From assembly GCA_023954375.1 (NCBI GenBank), contig JAMLIC010000067.1:1-42165 (forward strand): a DNA stretch of 42,165 bases, in the 5' to 3' direction. The notes beneath the pieces were generated by a model. That model was not told where the DNA came from and made no database searches. It saw nothing but the letters and a program-made list of their open reading frames with translations. The number at the start of each line of letters is the position of its first letter. The stretch's first letter is position 1. Below, piece by piece: positions 1 to 7,227 of the stretch. The position numbers were made by a program, and so were the translations under genes. Source of the stretch: Planctomycetota bacterium. Its GTDB lineage: Bacteria; Planctomycetota; J058.

Positions 1-53
1 GCCACCCGACGAACGGCGTCGCCCGGCATCCGCGGCCGCAGCCGTCGATCACA
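1..53 (-). repeat. Partial copy of the structured dispersed repeat (edge of window)
   Basis: These bases match the end of the longer copy at 7028-7227. Both share the block CCGCAGCCG followed by a run ending GATCACACTA, whose last three bases are the reverse complement of the stop codon of the adjoining minus-strand gene. The rest of the copy would lie to the left of the window. It sits directly behind the stop codon of the serpin gene, as the 7028 copy sits directly behind the stop codon of another minus-strand gene. This is seen directly in the sequence; the function is unknown. Confidence 0.7.
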
Positions 54-1280
54 CTACCGAGGGTCCACGACGCGCCCCACGAACAGCACGGCGCCCGTCA
101 CCCGGTCGCGCACCAGGAACAGGAACGGGCGATCGACGAGGAAGGCCGCCGGGTCGTCCTGCGCCTGCATGGCGACCGGCCCCATGGCGGCGGTCGCGCC
201 GCCGACGCCCGTCTCGTTGAGGTCCACCCGCGCGTCGTGGACCAGCGCCCCGACGCGGACCTCGCCCCCGCCCAGGCCGGGGAGGTCGGCCTGGGCCGTG
301 AACAGGCGCCGCACGTTGGCCCGCAGCAGCGCGTCCTTGAGGTCGGCGCGGGTCCGCACGGCGACGCGCGGCAGATAGACGTTCACCCGCTGCAGCGGCG
401 CGCGGAGCTTGCCCGCGATCCGCGTGAGGTGATCGGCCGTGAGCCAGCGCTCGAGCGCCGTCACGTCACCGTCGGGCACGAGGACGAGCAGGCGAAGGTC
501 GTCGCCCGCGAAGGGCATGTCGAGCGCGCGGAGGCCCTGGTCGGTGGTCGTCGCCATGGGGCCGCTGACGTTCATCGTCCGCGCCGGGCGCACGCCGGCG
601 CCCGGCAGGGCGAACTTCCCGTCGAAGGTCTGGCCGGGCGGGAAGGGCGTCTGCCAGGCGGCGTCGAAGGCGGCCGCGGCGGTCACGGCCACGCCGGCGC
701 CGCCGCTGACGTTGCCCGTTCGAGCCAGGTCGTCGATCGGCCCCGTGACCTCGCGCGCCCAGCGGTTGATCGCCACGCGGGCGCCCGCCAGGTCGCCGGC
801 GAAGTCCAGCGGCCGCGCCGCGACGCCGAAGTGGGTGGCCAGCGCGTCCACGTACGCGGGCGCGAGCGCGCGCCCCTCCTGGACCCACACGGCCGTCGAG
901 AGCCGCAGCCTGAAGGCGCCGGCGCGGCCCTGGCCGCGCCGCGTGGCCAGGGTCTGGTCGAGCGCGTTGAGCGCCGCGAGCCCGTCGTCGCCGGGCGCGG
1001 TGACGCGCAGGGCCCGCCCGAGCTCCGCGGCGGTCTCGCCCGACGCCCCGGCGTAGAGGAGCCCCAGCGCCTGCGCGATCGCCTGCGGCGAGACGACGGC
1101 GTTGCCGTGCGGGAGGCCGCGCAGGGCCTCGAGCCCCAGGTCGAACGACCCCCGCGCGCGCCGCTCGAGCGCCTGCGCGTCGAGCTGCGGGCGGGCGCGC
1201 TGCGTCGCCGGCGGCTCCGCCTCCTGCGCAATGGCGAGCCCGCCGGCGACGGCCAGCGAGAGGACGAGCGCGCGCGTCAC
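54..1280 (-). CDS. Serpin family protein, secreted
   Basis: Predicted 408-residue serpin, a suicide inhibitor of proteases. A hydrophobic signal-like N-terminus (RALVLSLAVAGGLAIAQ) is followed by the classic serpin stretch NAVVSPQAIAQAL and YAGASGETAAEL. Near the C-terminus is a reactive-centre hinge (VDLNETGVGGATAA), rich in small residues as in inhibitory serpins, then the conserved FLVDRPFLFLVRD strand and the end VLFVGRVVDPR. The P1 residue should lie near the M-Q-A tripeptide after the hinge, but it is not certain. The chosen start is GTG at 1280, two bases after the TGA of the upstream peptidase gene, so the two are probably cotranscribed. Length is normal for a serpin. The family is secure; the target protease is not known. 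Confidence 0.92.
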   Translation of the reverse strand: MTRALVLSLAVAGGLAIAQEAEPPATQRARPQLDAQALERRARGSFDLGLEALRGLPHGNAVVSPQAIAQALGLLYAGASGETAAELGRALRVTAPGDDGLAALNALDQTLATRRGQGRAGAFRLRLSTAVWVQEGRALAPAYVDALATHFGVAARPLDFAGDLAGARVAINRWAREVTGPIDDLARTGNVSGGAGVAVTAAAAFDAAWQTPFPPGQTFDGKFALPGAGVRPARTMNVSGPMATTTDQGLRALDMPFAGDDLRLLVLVPDGDVTALERWLTADHLTRIAGKLRAPLQRVNVYLPRVAVRTRADLKDALLRANVRRLFTAQADLPGLGGGEVRVGALVHDARVDLNETGVGGATAAMGPVAMQAQDDPAAFLVDRPFLFLVRDRVTGAVLFVGRVVDPR

Positions 1281-1282
1281 GC

Positions 1283-3154
1283 TCAGGCCCTCGCCGCGGC
1301 CAGGCCGTCGACCCAGCGGCCGAACGCGCCCGACAGGTCCTCGAAGCGGCCGCCCGGGGCCACCTCGGCCACGGTCTCGACGCCGTGCGCGATGCGGATG
1401 TGCGCGTCGAGGTCGACCGGGCCCTCGAACCGGGGGAGCGACGGCTCGCGCCGCGCCGCCTCGCGCGCCTCGGCGAGCGCCTCGTCGGTCGTCTGGCACA
1501 GGTGGCGCGCCAGCGCCCCCGCGCCGAGCGGCCGGCCGGTGAGCGCCTCGATCAGCGGGCTGCAGCGCCGGCTGTTGCCGGGGCGCCAGTAGGCCTCGGC
1601 CAGCTCCGGGCCGACCCGCGGGTTGTCGACGAGGTGGCCGTCGCGGGCGAGGAAGTGCTCGCGCGTCTGCTGCACGCCCATCTCCGCCAGCACGTAGCCG
1701 TGGTAGTAGGCGCTGCTCTCACCCGAGAGCAGGTGCGGCACGGCGAGCACCGGCCGCGGGCTGCCGTCGGGCAGGAAGAGCAGCCGCCGCTCGACCTCGC
1801 GCAGCGCCGAGAGGACGCCGTCGGGCGTGAGGCGGTCGTCGGGCAGCTCGTAGAGCGCCTTCTCGGCGTAGCACACGGTCAGCATGGCCCGCGCCTCCCA
1901 GGCGGCGAACGGCTGCGTCGTGCGCAGGGCGCGCTCGATCAGCGCGAGCGGCATGGGCGCCCCATCCGCCGTCCGCGCGTACCGGGCGCGCCAATCGGCG
2001 TCGTCGAGCAGGCTGTCGAGGAACATGCTCTGCGTCTCGGCGAAGGCCACCGAGGTCGGCGCGAACTCCTGCCCGAAGCACGGCGCGGGCATGTCGATGT
2101 TCGCGAAGTGCGCCGCGTGGCCGCCCTCGTGGAAGAGCGTCGCGGTCGCCGACTGGCCGGAGCCGGGCATCCCGGGGATCGCGTTGGCCGTGAACTGGAT
2201 CCGCGCCCGCTGGAGCTCGCCCTTGCGCCGCCAGGAGACCTCGGGGCCGTGCATGAAGCCGTTCTCGTACTTCCCCTGCCGATCGACGAGGTCGAGGACC
2301 ATGCGCGCGCCGCGGTACCTGATCCCGAGCGCCGCGAACGACCGCCCCCAGCGCTCGAGGGCGCGGGCGAACGGGAAGTAGGGGTCGAGGTCGCGCGTGA
2401 CGTCGCCGCCGACGAGGAAGCGCACGTTCCAGCCGGCGACCTGGTCGGCCCCGTGCTGGCGGCGCAGCTCCGCCACCGCCCGCTCGGCCGGCGCGCGCGT
2501 GGCGGCCTCGAGCTCGTCGAGCAGCGCGAACACCTCGGCCTTGGTCATCCCCTCGGCGCGCTGGACCTTCCAGTCGTAGTAGTCCTCGGCGCCCAGCGCG
2601 CGGCCGAGCTGGTTGCGCAGGCGCACGACGTCGAGGAAGCCGCGCTCGAGCACCCAGGGCTCGATCGAACGCAGCCCCTCCCAGGCGGCCCGCCGCAGCC
2701 GGGCGTCCTGCTCGGTCTTGAGCATCACGGCCAGCTTCACGCTGCTCGCGCGGACGAGGCCGCGCTCGGGGTCGACGTAGCCGAGCGGCATCTCGCCGCG
2801 CGCCCGCGCCAGCGCCCCCTCGGCCTCGACGATCCGCTCGGCGAGCGCCCGCGCCTCGGCGCTGTCGATCGCGTGCGCCTCGAACGTCGCCCGCCACCCC
2901 TCGAGCGCCGTCCGCTCGTCGCCCGCCAGCCCCGGGGCCGCGAGCGCCGCGCGCACCTGGCCCAGTCGCCCCGGGTCGCGCAGGAAGCGCTGCAGCTCGA
3001 TCTCGCGCCGGTCGAGCTCCGCGCGGGCGGCCGCCGCGTCGGGGGCGAGGCCCATGTAGGAGGTCCAGAACGCGTCCTCCTTGGTCGTGTGGAGGCGGAC
3101 GTAGCCCTCGGCGAGGTCGTCGATCAGGCGGCGGGCGTCTTCGAGCGCGGTCAC
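1283..3154 (-). CDS. M3-like zinc metallopeptidase
   Basis: Predicted 623-residue zinc peptidase resembling the M3 (thimet/oligoendopeptidase) family, which trims short peptides. The zinc motif HEGGH lies at about residues 342-346, inside LFHEGGHAAHF, and the likely third ligand is Glu373 in FAETQS. The region upstream is mostly helical, as in M3 enzymes. There is no signal peptide, so it is probably cytosolic. The start is GTG/ATG-like at 3154, just downstream of palindromic DNA. The serpin gene follows after only two bases. Assignment to M3 rather than the related M2 clan member rests on the motif and overall size, and is fairly but not completely certain. Confidence 0.85.
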   Translation of the reverse strand: MTALEDARRLIDDLAEGYVRLHTTKEDAFWTSYMGLAPDAAAARAELDRREIELQRFLRDPGRLGQVRAALAAPGLAGDERTALEGWRATFEAHAIDSAEARALAERIVEAEGALARARGEMPLGYVDPERGLVRASSVKLAVMLKTEQDARLRRAAWEGLRSIEPWVLERGFLDVVRLRNQLGRALGAEDYYDWKVQRAEGMTKAEVFALLDELEAATRAPAERAVAELRRQHGADQVAGWNVRFLVGGDVTRDLDPYFPFARALERWGRSFAALGIRYRGARMVLDLVDRQGKYENGFMHGPEVSWRRKGELQRARIQFTANAIPGMPGSGQSATATLFHEGGHAAHFANIDMPAPCFGQEFAPTSVAFAETQSMFLDSLLDDADWRARYARTADGAPMPLALIERALRTTQPFAAWEARAMLTVCYAEKALYELPDDRLTPDGVLSALREVERRLLFLPDGSPRPVLAVPHLLSGESSAYYHGYVLAEMGVQQTREHFLARDGHLVDNPRVGPELAEAYWRPGNSRRCSPLIEALTGRPLGAGALARHLCQTTDEALAEAREAARREPSLPRFEGPVDLDAHIRIAHGVETVAEVAPGGRFEDLSGAFGRWVDGLAAARA

Positions 3155-3188
3155 GGGGCACCTCTGCGGGCTCCGTGATACCTGGCCG

Positions 3189-3208
3189 GCGGCCCCCGCG
3201 GGGGCCGC
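3189..3208. other. Perfect 20-bp palindrome
   Basis: The 20 bases are self-complementary, centred on CCGCGG. It lies in the 114-bp gap between the FG-GAP gene (stop at 3269) and the M3 peptidase gene (start at 3154). It could form a hairpin tip or cruciform, or bind a dimeric regulator. No further function can be read from it. Confidence 0.5.
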
Positions 3209-3215
3209 GTGGCGG

Positions 3216-3250
3216 CCGGGCCGCGCGCGCGCGGCGCGCGCGCGGCCCGG
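3216..3250 (-). terminator. Strong GC hairpin, probable terminator of the FG-GAP gene
   Basis: Perfect 15-bp inverted repeat (3216-3230 and 3236-3250) with a 5-nt loop. It begins 18 bases past the stop codon of the minus-strand FG-GAP gene. There is no clear U-tract, so intrinsic termination is inferred only from position and stem strength. Confidence 0.45.
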
Positions 3251-3268
3251 GTCAGCCCGGAGATGGCC

Positions 3269-4216
3269 TCAGCGCGCGGCGTCGGCCCGGAGGAACAGCC
3301 ACACGTGGCCGTGGTACTTCCGGTTCGCGCTGGAGAAGTCGCCCACGAGCAGGTCGAGCCGCCCGTCGCCGTCCCAGTCGACCACGGCGGGCTTGGCCCG
3401 GGTGCCGCGGCCGTCGCGCGCCGCCGGCACGAGCGCCCGCGGCGCCGCGAGGCGCGGCGCGCCCTCGGCCCCCTCGCCGCGGTAGAGCTGCACCGACCCG
3501 TCGCCGCAGCCGACGAGCAGGTCGAGCACGCCGTCCCCGTCCCAGTCGGCCACGCACGGGCCGGCGTCGCCGCCCGGGGCCTTGATCTTCGCCCCGGCGG
3601 CCGCGAGCGGCTGCGCCGGGCCGAAGCGCGGCTCGTCGCCCGGGGCGCCGGGGAGGAGGAACACGTGGCCCTCGATCGTGCCGATCAGGAGGTCGAGGCG
3701 CCCGTCGCGGTCCCAGTCGGCCGCGAACACGGCCGAGGCGTTGCCCACGTTCACGGGCTTGCCGTCAGGGCCGAGCACCTGCTCGCGCGCCCCGAAGCCG
3801 CCGTCCGCCTGCCCGCGGAAGAGGTAGACCACGCCCGGCCAGGAGCCGGTGATCAGGTCGAGCCGTCCGTCGCCGGTGAGGTCCACGACCTGTGGACCGA
3901 AGCCGACGCATCACCCGGACTCGGTCTCGGCCGGCTTGCCCTCGACCGTCTCGACCCACTGCGACGCGGCGAGGCGCGGCGCCCCCGCCGTCCCCTCGTT
4001 CCTGAACCAGCGCAGCTTGCCGCCGCCGAACTGCCCGACGAGCAGGTCGGGCAGGCCGTCGCCGTCGAGGTCGTGGACGAACGGGGCCGCGTGCCCCACC
4101 TCCACGTCGATCGGTGCGCCGCCGGCCTCGAGCTTGACCGGCGGGCGGAGCTCCTGGGCGCTCGCCGTCGCCGCGAGCGCGGCGAAGAGGAGCGCGACCG
4201 TCCCATGGACACGCAT
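3269..4216 (-). CDS. Secreted FG-GAP/VCBS repeat protein with in-frame TGA (candidate selenoprotein)
   Basis: Predicted 315-residue secreted protein with a signal peptide (residues 1-21, ending ATASAQ) and about five FG-GAP-type calcium-binding repeats. The DxDxDG cores are near residues 49 (DLDGDG), 112 (DLTGDG), 167 (DWDRDG), 224 and 280 (DWDGDG). This is the fold used in integrin-like propellers. The start is ATG at 4216, seven bases after a good AGGAGG. Codon 102 (3913-3911) is TGA, and both halves lie in the same frame, so there is no indel. It is followed by TGC (Cys103) and GFGPQVVD. From memory, planctomycete homologues often have a Cys-Cys pair here; this is not verified. A SECIS-like hairpin starts 12 nt after the TGA. 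The alternatives are a nonsense mutation or a base-calling error (TGC to TGA). Confidence 0.75.
3868..3908 (-). promoter_or_regulatory. SECIS-like stem-loop after the in-frame TGA
   Basis: Read on the minus strand, GGTCCAC (3898-3892), loop AGGTC (3891-3887) and GTGGACC (3886-3880) form a perfect 7-bp stem with a 5-nt loop. A lower 5-bp helix (CGTCG 3908-3904 with CGACG 3872-3868) encloses an internal loop. The TGA ends at 3911, so the apical loop begins after 19 nt. Bacterial SECIS elements are known to lie close behind the UGA with a G among the first loop bases, and the E. coli fdhF element carries GGUC in its loop, as here. The bulged U of the fdhF element is not present. Whether SelB recognises this hairpin is inference. 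Confidence 0.5.
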
Positions 4217-4268
4217 GGACACACCTCCTGGGCGCCCCGGTGCAGGGTCCAGCGTAGCCGACCGCGCG

Positions 4269-5321
4269 CTACAGGCCCAGGAGCTTGCGCTTGGCCTGCT
4301 CGAACTCGTCGGTCGTGAGGACGCCCGCCTGGCGCAGCTTGCCCAGGCGCTCGAGCTGGTCGACGAAGCCCGGCGCGGCGGCGGTGACGGGCTCGGGGGC
4401 GGGCGCCGGCGCGGGCTCCGGCGCGTGGCCGACCGTCTTCGTGGCCGGCGCGGGCGGGGCGACCTCGCCCAGCGGCGTCCCGGGCGGCGCGAGGCCGAGG
4501 GCGCCGTCGGCCTCGGGGCCGATCGTCTTCTTGCCGCGCGGGCGGGGGTCGTCGATGTCGGCGTCGTCGGAGCGCGCGGGATTCGGGCCGCCGCCCGCGC
4601 GCCCCGCGTGGGGCCCGCCGCCGATCGTGATCTTGATCTTGCGCCGCCCGGCCCCGTCCTCCGCCGGCGGCGGCGCGCCGGCCGCCGGGCGCCGCGCGGC
4701 GGCCTCCGGCCGCGGGTCGAGCCGCGTCTCGGTGCGCAGCTCCGCGTCGCGCGCCTCGACCTTGCGGCGCAGCTCGTCGGCCTTGCGCTCCAGCTCGGAG
4801 CGGTCGAGCGCGGCGCCCTTCGCCTTGCCGACGCGGAACTGCTCGGCGAAGAGGTCCTTCATCACCTCGGCGGAGGGGCGCTGGTCCGCCTTGAGGCAGT
4901 TGAAGTAGTAGTCGACGACGTTGCCGATCGCCCAGGTCGCGGCGTAGATGATCGGGATCGAGAGCACGCCGCCGACGAACGGCACCAGCTTGGCGACCGA
5001 GACGACCACGAGCTGGGTGGTGAGCGTCATGCCGAGGATGCCGACGACCTCGACCACGATCTCCTGCGCGCGCTCGGAGGAGACCTCGAAGCCCTTCACG
5101 CGGCCGATGTGCAGGGCCATCTTGGCCTGGATCGGCGTGAGGATGAGGAAGTCGCCGGCGGGGATCGGCTGCATGCAGCAGACGATCGCGGCGACCGTGG
5201 CCGTGTGGCCGATCACGCGCTCGACGTTCTCGTCCTCGCTGAGCGCCGGGTCGGCGTCGAGGTTGAAGAGCGTGTTGAAGCTCTCCGCGACGTGCTCGAT
5301 CAGGTCGCGCATGTAGCCCAT
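4269..5321 (-). CDS. DUF697 membrane protein with C-terminal SHOCT domain
   Basis: Predicted 350-residue protein. Residues about 35-140 match the DUF697 (YcjF-like) pattern: VIGHTATVAAIVCC, then PIPAGDFLILTPIQAKMALHIG, then hydrophobic membrane segments (VVGILGMTLTTQLVVV and VLSIPIIYAATWAI). A charged helix (about 165-195) and a long Pro/Ala-rich linker follow. The final 30 residues, LGKLRQAGVLTTDEFEQAKR, are a SHOCT domain, a short C-terminal module often seen on membrane proteins and oligomerisation-prone proteins. The role is unknown. The start is ATG at 5321; a second ATG three codons later is possible. No strong ribosome-binding site is seen. Confidence 0.8.
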   Translation of the reverse strand: MGYMRDLIEHVAESFNTLFNLDADPALSEDENVERVIGHTATVAAIVCCMQPIPAGDFLILTPIQAKMALHIGRVKGFEVSSERAQEIVVEVVGILGMTLTTQLVVVSVAKLVPFVGGVLSIPIIYAATWAIGNVVDYYFNCLKADQRPSAEVMKDLFAEQFRVGKAKGAALDRSELERKADELRRKVEARDAELRTETRLDPRPEAAARRPAAGAPPPAEDGAGRRKIKITIGGGPHAGRAGGGPNPARSDDADIDDPRPRGKKTIGPEADGALGLAPPGTPLGEVAPPAPATKTVGHAPEPAPAPAPEPVTAAAPGFVDQLERLGKLRQAGVLTTDEFEQAKRKLLGL

Positions 5322-5368
5322 GCGGGCAGGCTAATCCCGGGGGGACGGCGGCACAACCCGCCGCGCCG

Positions 5369-5848
5369 TCAGCGCGCGCGGCGTCCGTGCGCGCCCGTGA
5401 GCAGGATCACGCCCAGGAGCACGAGCGGGACGCGCAGCGCCTGGGCCTCGCCGAGCAGGCCGAGCGTGATCCCGGCCGCCAGCAGCGCCGCGCCGAGCCA
5501 GGGGCCCGGGCTGGCCAGGATCGCCCGGGCGATCAGCTCGAACAGCCCGGGCTGGCGGCGCGGCCGCGGCGGGTCGTCCTCGTCGTCGGCGGGGAGCTGG
5601 TGGATCTCGTCGGGCGCCGGCTCCCAGGGCGGCCGCCGGCGCGGGGCGCGCGGGCGCGGCGGCGCGGCCGCCTCGCCGCAGCCGAGGGTCGCGCAGCGCG
5701 AGAGCTCGCGCCGGCAGGCGGGGTGGTAGCCCGTGCCGCAGCCGGCGCACTCCTCGACCGGCCCGCCGGGCGCGAGCGCGTCGCGGCAGAGCGGGCAGCG
5801 CCGCGCGCCGTCGCCGGCGTCTGTCGGGCGGAGCCGCGGCGCCTCCAT
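5369..5848 (-). CDS. RING/PHD-like zinc-finger membrane protein
   Basis: Predicted 159-residue protein. Its N-terminus has eight regularly spaced metal ligands: Cys18, Cys21, Cys34, Cys37, His42, Cys45, Cys52 and Cys57. This cross-brace pattern resembles RING or PHD fingers and the prokaryotic RING-like families. A Pro/Arg-rich linker (about 60-105) leads to two hydrophobic segments (about 110-128 and 135-152), so the finger would face the cytosol from a membrane anchor. Nothing identifies a substrate or a ubiquitin-like partner nearby. The start is ATG at 5848. The stop of the frameshifted gene is about 20 bases upstream. Confidence 0.65.
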   Translation of the reverse strand: MEAPRLRPTDAGDGARRCPLCRDALAPGGPVEECAGCGTGYHPACRRELSRCATLGCGEAAAPPRPRAPRRRPPWEPAPDEIHQLPADDEDDPPRPRRQPGLFELIARAILASPGPWLGAALLAAGITLGLLGEAQALRVPLVLLGVILLTGAHGRRAR

Positions 5849-5867
5849 GGCGGCGACCCTACCAGGT

Positions 5868-6941
5868 TCAGCGCCCCTGGGCCGCCGCCCGCGCCGCCCG
5901 GGCGAGCGCCTGCTCGCGCTCGACCTCCGCGCGGTGGTCCTCGGCCTCGGTCCGCCGCGCGGGCGGCGCGGGCGCGGTCGGCGGCGGCGGCCTGCGCGGC
6001 CTCGGTCCGGCGCAGGGTGCCGCGCGCCGCGGCCAGGCGCTCGGGCAGGCGCGCGGCGTCCTGCGCGACCTGCTGCACGCGGCCGAGGGCGGCCTCGCGG
6101 GCGCGGCGGGCCCGGTCGACGTCACGGTCGTGGCGGGGAGTAGGCGCTCCACAGGAGCAGGCGCTGCGTCTCCCACCCGTCGCACGCGGGCAGGAGCACC
6201 CAGCGGTCGTAGCGCAGGCGCGCCTCGCGCGCGAAGTCCTCGGCGTGGCGCAGGTCCTGCTCGCGCCCGAAGCTCGGCGTCGGCCGCGGCCCGGGCCGCC
6301 TCGACGGCCGGGGCGTGCGCCTCGAACCGCTCGACCTCGACCCGGGCCTGCTCGAGCGCCCGCTCGCCCTCCTCCGCGGCCTTGTCGGCCCTCGCCGCGG
6401 CCGCGCGCGCGGCCTCCAGGGCCCGCTCGGCGTCGCGCCGGGCGCGCGCCGCGCGGACGACCCGGACCTCCTCCGGAGGCGTCCAGCGGCCGCTGAGCTT
6501 CTCCCAGCCGTGGCGCGGGTAGTAGACCTCCGGCGCCTGCCACACGCCGTCGACGAGGAGATCGAGCGCCAGCCACAGCTCGACCAGCCTGGGGGCAGGT
6601 CGGGGGCGGCCCCCTGCAGGTGGTGGGCGAGGGCGCGCGCCTCGTCGGCGAAGCCCTGGGCGGCGCAGAACTGCCCGAGCGACAGGGCCGCGGCGTGGTC
6701 GCCGGGCTGGAGGGCCAGGGTGCGGCGGGCCAGCTCCTGCTCGGGCGTCTCGCGCACCTCGACGTGCGCCACGTCGTCGCGCGGGATCCGCAGGGCGCCC
6801 AGGCGGCGGACGACGACGATCGTGTCGCCCTCGTCGTGGACGACCCCCGATCGTGCGCCCGTCCTTGAGGGTCACGACGTCGGCCCGGGCCGGGGCCAGG
6901 CTCAGGGCGGCCAGGCAGAGGAGCAGGGCGGGTCGGTGCAC
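5868..6941 (-). pseudogene. Secreted coiled-coil protein gene broken by several frameshifts
   Basis: One protein of about 355 residues can be followed only by changing frame about five times. It starts at GTG 6941 with a GGAGG nine bases upstream and a signal peptide (RPALLLCLAALSLAPARA), then DVVTLKDGRTIGG. The frame must change at a run of five C (6844-6848), at five G (6591-6595), near 6265-6280, at four G (6135-6138) and near 5945-5965. In between one reads DTIVVVRRLGALRIPRDDVA, a TPR-like stretch (LSLGQFCAAQGFADEARALA), VELWLALDLLVDGVWQAPEV, long Ala/Arg/Glu coiled coils, and the end AARAAAQGR. Several shifts sit in G/C homopolymers, which fits either sequencing indels or a decayed gene. 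The function is unknown. Confidence 0.6.
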
Positions 6942-7027
6942 GGGGAGGGACCTCCGCGGGTGCACACGACGGGGGAGGGGGGCCAGTTCCACCGGCCGGC
7001 CGCTCGGCCGTCTTCGCAGCCGGCCGG

Positions 7028-7227
7028 AGTGCCTCCGAGCACACCTCGCCGCGCCTCCGCAGCGAGAGCCCCAGGCGAGGCGGAGGAGGGCGAGGCGATG
7101 CCGCGCGAAGGCGACCGATGGCGGCCTCCTGGCCGCCGAGGGAGCCTGAGCGGCCAGGGTGTCGCGCGAAGCGCGACACCCTGGCGAACGGCAGCGCCCG
7201 CCATCCTCCGCCGCAGCCGCGATCACA
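7028..7227 (-). repeat. Structured dispersed repeat, copy 1
   Basis: About 200 bp that align almost end to end with 12898-13084 and partly with both window edges. It contains three hairpins: an outer CCTCGCC/GGCGAGG pair (7044-7050 and 7074-7080), a GGCGGCC/GGCCGCC stem with a 4-nt loop (7120-7126 and 7131-7137), and a perfect 15-bp stem with a 3-nt loop (7153-7167 and 7171-7185). The 15-bp stem differs completely in sequence from copy 2 but is the same size. The copy directly abuts the stop codon (7230-7228) of the next minus-strand gene. No transposase or coding potential is seen. A terminator, 3' UTR RNA or REP-like mobile sequence are all possible. Confidence 0.8.

Noticed and set aside
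5868..6941. Programmed frameshifting as the reason for the broken gene
   Set aside because: About five shifts in both directions, without a common slippery sequence, are not plausible for programmed recoding.
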